Shown piece after piece: positions 5,753 through 7,659 of a stretch of DNA of 7,659 nucleotides; position 1 is the stretch's first letter, and every line of letters starts with the position of its first letter. A program made the translations under genes and the position numbers. The stretch is from Deltaproteobacteria bacterium. Lineage in GTDB: Bacteria; Desulfobacterota_C; Deferrisomatia; Deferrisomatales; JACRMM01. Location of the stretch: positions 1 to 7,659 of the forward strand of contig JACRCS010000326.1 in the NCBI GenBank assembly GCA_016218905.1. Reading direction: 5' to 3'. The notes below the pieces were generated by a model. The model made no database searches. It worked only from the letters and a program-made list of their open reading frames with translations, and was not told the DNA's origin.

Positions 5753-6287
5753 TTACCGTTTGTCCCAGGGCGGCGCCGGATAGGCCAGAGGCGCCGAGGC
5801 CTGGTCCGTCGGCCAGATCAGCTCGTCTTTCCCGTTCTGCCACTGGGAAAGGACGGCGACTACGTGACCCACTCGGGAGGCTGGGACTACCACCTGAAGC
5901 TTCCGGGCGTGGACAAGTTCAACGAGGACTACAAGGCCGCCTACGGCATCTACCCGGAGCCGCCCGCCGGCTCGGCGTATGTGTGCGCCCAGGTGCTCGC
6001 CGACGCGCCCCAGCGGGCGGGGTGACGGGAAGTACCTCCGCACGATGACCCTCTCGAACTCCGCTGTGCTCCCGATGGTGGTCACCACGATGGGCACCTT
6101 GTACTTCTCCGCGATGGCGAGCTGCGGAATGATGAGGGCGTTGGCGAACCCGCCGAGGAAGAAGTCCACCTTGTCCACCGAGTAGAGCTTCTCCATCCGG
6201 CTCGCGGCCTTCGTGGCGTTCGACTCGTCGTCCAGGAACTCGATCTCCAGGGGGAGCTTCTTGTCGAACTGCTTGGCCCCGGTCCCT
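5753..6287 (-). pseudogene. ABC transporter substrate-binding protein (branched-chain amino acid type), rearranged
   Basis: The family is the periplasmic LivK-like (Peripla_BP_6) ligand-binding protein of branched-chain-amino-acid-type transporters, normally about 400 residues. The remaining N-proximal part (about 6285-6045) reads LPLEIEFLDDESNATKAAS, then DKVDFFLGGFANALIIPQLA, and IVVTTIGSTAEFER. The C-terminal end (about 5850-5753) reads SQWQNGKDELIWPTDQAS and ends APPWDKR with TAA at 5755-5753. The segment between them belongs to the same protein but is encoded on the opposite strand (see 5843-6010). The signal peptide and first strand are missing, replaced by a UbiD-like start. Several stretches between the pieces are deleted. 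It cannot make a functional binding protein. Its former job was probably uptake of an organic or amino acid handled by the neighbouring enzymes. Confidence 0.8.
5843..6010 (+). other. Inverted internal segment of the substrate-binding protein gene
   Basis: The plus strand encodes LGKDGDYVTHSGGWDYHLK, PGVDKFNEDYKAAYGIYPEP and PAGSAYVCAQVLADA. This is the typical late-middle section of the same LivK-like family. It is in the right linear position between the two minus-strand pieces but has the opposite orientation. At the left breakpoint TTTCCC (5828-5833) and GGGAAA (5845-5850) form a short inverted repeat: the minus-strand coding GGGAAAGACG and plus-strand coding GGGAAAGGACG share this microhomology. 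That suggests a microhomology- or hairpin-mediated inversion. The segment ends in a TGA shortly after ADAPQRAG. Confidence 0.75.
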
Positions 6288-6329
6288 CAAGACCGATACG
6301 TACTCCCTCAAGTCTTTGTAGTAGCCCAT
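6276..6329 (-). pseudogene. 5' stub of a UbiD-type decarboxylase gene
   Basis: ATG at 6329 is preceded by AAGGAGAGAAGG, an excellent Shine-Dalgarno. The first 18 codons, MGYYKDLREYVSVLRDRG, look like the conserved N-terminus of UbiD-family (prenylated-FMN) decarboxylases, which usually begin with a YKDLRE motif. Immediately after this the sequence becomes substrate-binding-protein sequence in another frame, so translation yields a short nonsense tail. It is a start fragment only. The assignment rests on about 18 residues. Confidence 0.5.
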
Positions 6330-6441
6330 CCTTCTCTCCTTCGCGGCAGAAGCGGCAATCCCGGTGCTCGGGCCGGTCTCCCGTTCGGCACGGCCAGTGG
6401 TTCTCCAGATCGTGAGAGCTCTCCGCCACTCGGCGAAGCTA

Positions 6442-7440
6442 TCAAAGCTTCAGCAGCCGCCTCGCGTTCCCCTCGTAGATGGCCTGCCGGTCCGCCGCGG
6501 CGAGCTCCAGCCCGTCGATGACCTCGATCGTCCAGCGGGTGTAACCCCACTTCCCCTCGGGCCCGAAGGGGGCGTCGGTGCCGAAGAGGGTGTGGTCGAC
6601 GCCGAAGAAGTCGAGGCCGCAGACCGTCGCCGCCCGCGCGCCGAAGAGCGCGGTGTCGGCATAGAACATGCGGAAGTAGTCGATGGGCCGGCGCTTCAGC
6701 TGCCTCAGGAGCGCCCCGTAGTCCTCCGTGGTCGTCCGGGTGCCGAGGGCGTCGAACCCGGGGCCGACCTTCCCCTCCAGGTACGGGATGGTGCCGCCCA
6801 TGTGGTGCGTGATGATCTTCAGATCCGGGTGCCGGTCGAAGAGCCCCGAGAAGACCAGATGGGCCATGGCGACGCTCGTCTCGTGGGGCCAGCCGAAGGC
6901 CCACCAGATCTCGTACCGGCTCCTCGTCTCCCGCTGGTAGTCCGGGAAGTCGGCCCCCCGGGTGGGGTGCATCCACACGGGCCGGTCGAGCTCGGCCATG
7001 AGCTCGAAGAGCGGCAGGGTCTCCGGCCGGTCCAGCGGATGGCCCGAGACGTTCGTGAAGACCTGCACCCCGGCGGCGCCGAGGTCCTCGACCGCCCTGC
7101 GCGCCTCCGCCAGGAGGCCTTCCGGCTCGTTCATGGGGAGCGAAGCCACGAACCCGAGGAAGCGGTCCGGGTACTTCCGCACGAGCTCGGCCAGGCCGTC
7201 GTTGGCGAGCCGAGCCATCTCGGCGGCCCGGGAGCCGTAGGACTCGATGGGCGGCGCGACGAGGCTGAGGATCTGGGCATAGTCGCCGAACTCGTCCATG
7301 GCCCGGAACCGCTCGTCCAGATCGTGGAGCGCGGCGGCGACCCGGATCCTGCTGTTTATGTCGCCGCCCTTGGGGTCGAGCTCGACCATCCGCCGGAAGT
7401 ACGACCCGGGCATGATGTGGCTGAAGACGTCGATCTTCAT
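6442..7440 (-). CDS. Amidohydrolase family protein (ACMSD / resorcylate decarboxylase-like)
   Basis: The 332-residue protein is a complete TIM-barrel amidohydrolase of the amidohydrolase-2 type, a group that includes ACMSD and gamma-resorcylate decarboxylase. These act on aromatic or ring-cleavage carboxylates in the cytoplasm. Visible landmarks are IDVFSHIMPG (residues 3-12), WMHPTRG (156-162, His158), KIITHHMGG (208-216, His212/213) and LFGTDAPFG (285-293, Asp289). Related enzymes carry H-x-H after the first strand. Here it is F-x-H (Phe6, His8), so one metal ligand is lacking, as in some subgroups of the family. The conserved N-terminus fixes the ATG at 7440. The nearest good Shine-Dalgarno, AGGAGG at 7490-7485, is 44 bases away because a heptamer array fills the gap, so translation initiation should be weakened or unusual. 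The exact substrate is unknown. The IclR and UbiD context suggests aromatic acid catabolism. Confidence 0.9.
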   Translation of the reverse strand: MKIDVFSHIMPGSYFRRMVELDPKGGDINSRIRVAAALHDLDERFRAMDEFGDYAQILSLVAPPIESYGSRAAEMARLANDGLAELVRKYPDRFLGFVASLPMNEPEGLLAEARRAVEDLGAAGVQVFTNVSGHPLDRPETLPLFELMAELDRPVWMHPTRGADFPDYQRETRSRYEIWWAFGWPHETSVAMAHLVFSGLFDRHPDLKIITHHMGGTIPYLEGKVGPGFDALGTRTTTEDYGALLRQLKRRPIDYFRMFYADTALFGARAATVCGLDFFGVDHTLFGTDAPFGPEGKWGYTRWTIEVIDGLELAAADRQAIYEGNARRLLKL

Positions 7441-7482
7441 GTTGTCAGCTGCCAGTTGTCAGTTGTCAGTTTTCGGTTTTCG
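7441..7482. repeat. Six-unit heptamer tandem repeat inside the amidohydrolase leader
   Basis: The 42 bases read as six consecutive 7-mers: GTTGTCA, GCTGCCA, GTTGTCA, GTTGTCA, GTTTTCG, GTTTTCG. They abut the start codon of the amidohydrolase on one side and nearly reach its Shine-Dalgarno on the other. Short tandem heptamer arrays of this kind are known in intergenic DNA of several bacteria, for example the STRR repeats of cyanobacteria. Confidence 0.8.
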
Positions 7483-7484
7483 GT

Positions 7485-7490
7485 CCTCCT
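7485..7490 (-). promoter_or_regulatory. Displaced Shine-Dalgarno of the amidohydrolase
   Basis: AGGAGG on the minus strand is the best ribosome binding site upstream of the amidohydrolase. It is 44 bases from the ATG instead of the usual 5-9. If the 42-base array 7441-7482 were removed, the spacing would be about two bases. The site therefore may have served this gene before the repeat grew, or it may be fortuitous. Confidence 0.4.
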
Positions 7491-7491
7491 G

Positions 7492-7526
7492 ATTACTGAT
7501 CACTGATCACCCATTACTGAACCTGA
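7492..7526. repeat. Second heptamer array (ATTACTG type)
   Basis: Five consecutive 7-mers run ATTACTG, ATCACTG, ATCACCC, ATTACTG, AACCTGA. They begin directly next to the displaced Shine-Dalgarno and end at the stop codon of the transposase fragment. The period is the same as in 7441-7482 but the unit sequence differs. Confidence 0.6.
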
Positions 7527-7659
7527 TTAGCGCCAATCTTCCGCCAAGCGCAGCCAGGGCTCCGGCCGGCTGCCCGTCCGGGCGGCGGCGACCAGGAGCC
7601 GAGGCAGGATAGCGGCGAGATCGAAGCGACGATTGAACCGGTACTGGTACTCACCGAGA
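7527..7659 (-). CDS. IS1595-family transposase, C-terminal part (runs off the window)
   Basis: The minus strand from the window edge encodes GEYQYRFNRRFDLAAILPRL, LVAAARTGSRPEPWLRLAED and WR, with TAA at 7529-7527. The YRFNRRF...LLPRLL-type ending is characteristic of the ISXO2-like DDE transposase domain of IS1595 elements. The start and catalytic residues lie outside the window, so intactness cannot be judged. No clear terminal inverted repeat is visible between the stop and the amidohydrolase start; that gap is occupied by the heptamer arrays. Confidence 0.7.
   Translation of the reverse strand, partial: LGEYQYRFNRRFDLAAILPRLLVAAARTGSRPEPWLRLAEDWR

Noticed and set aside
6364..7506. Long open frame on the plus strand across the amidohydrolase
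   Set aside because: It is antisense to a clearly conserved enzyme, has no known motifs and is explained by high GC at third positions.
1..7659. CRISPR array
   Set aside because: No regularly spaced repeats of CRISPR length were found. The only tandem repeats have a 7-base period.

Overview
The window is a GC-rich bacterial chromosome segment. Every protein-coding gene reads on the minus strand. The gene mix (IclR regulator, ACMSD-like amidohydrolase, remnants of a branched-chain-type ABC substrate-binding protein and a UbiD decarboxylase) is typical of environmental soil or sediment bacteria that degrade aromatic or organic acids, such as Rokubacteria/Methylomirabilota, Deltaproteobacteria or Betaproteobacteria. 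No marker gene fixes the lineage, so this is an inference from gene content and base composition.

Layout, left to right: 1-216 is non-coding and holds an imperfect palindrome of the GTCAT-GCGAG class. 217-1128 is an intact MBL-fold hydrolase whose last codons lie in a short heptamer repeat. 1210-1315 (plus strand) has a tRNA T-arm-like remnant followed by a strong hairpin terminator. 1362-4278 is a wrecked type I restriction-modification island. Its hsdR is reduced to a 23-codon start plus the motif region around MTGSA...GFDAP. Its hsdM is cut to 49 codons and fused in frame to the second half of hsdS, which then carries a frameshift. Between hsdS and hsdR sit two intact genes: an OLD-like/AAA_21 ATPase (2383-3678) and a DUF4276 protein with a TOPRIM-like acidic pattern (1769-2386). 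hsdS-ATPase and ATPase-DUF4276 are each joined by a 4-base ATGA overlap, so all three are translationally coupled. About 590 bases (4279-4870) then hold no intact gene.

4874-5659 encodes an IclR-family regulator. 5753-6287 is a broken ABC substrate-binding protein gene whose middle part is inverted onto the plus strand. It is joined upstream to an 18-codon start of a UbiD-type decarboxylase (to 6329). 6442-7440 is an intact amidohydrolase whose good Shine-Dalgarno is pushed 44 bases away from the ATG by a heptamer-repeat array. The right edge (7527 onward) is the C-terminal end of an IS1595-type transposase.

The most interesting item is the intact ATPase + DUF4276 cassette, preserved inside an otherwise dead restriction island: a candidate two-gene defence module. 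A second theme is pervasive decay with a recurring shape. At least four genes keep their ribosome binding site and first 10-50 codons but are then joined to other sequence. This could be genuine genome erosion, or an assembly problem that read mapping would expose.
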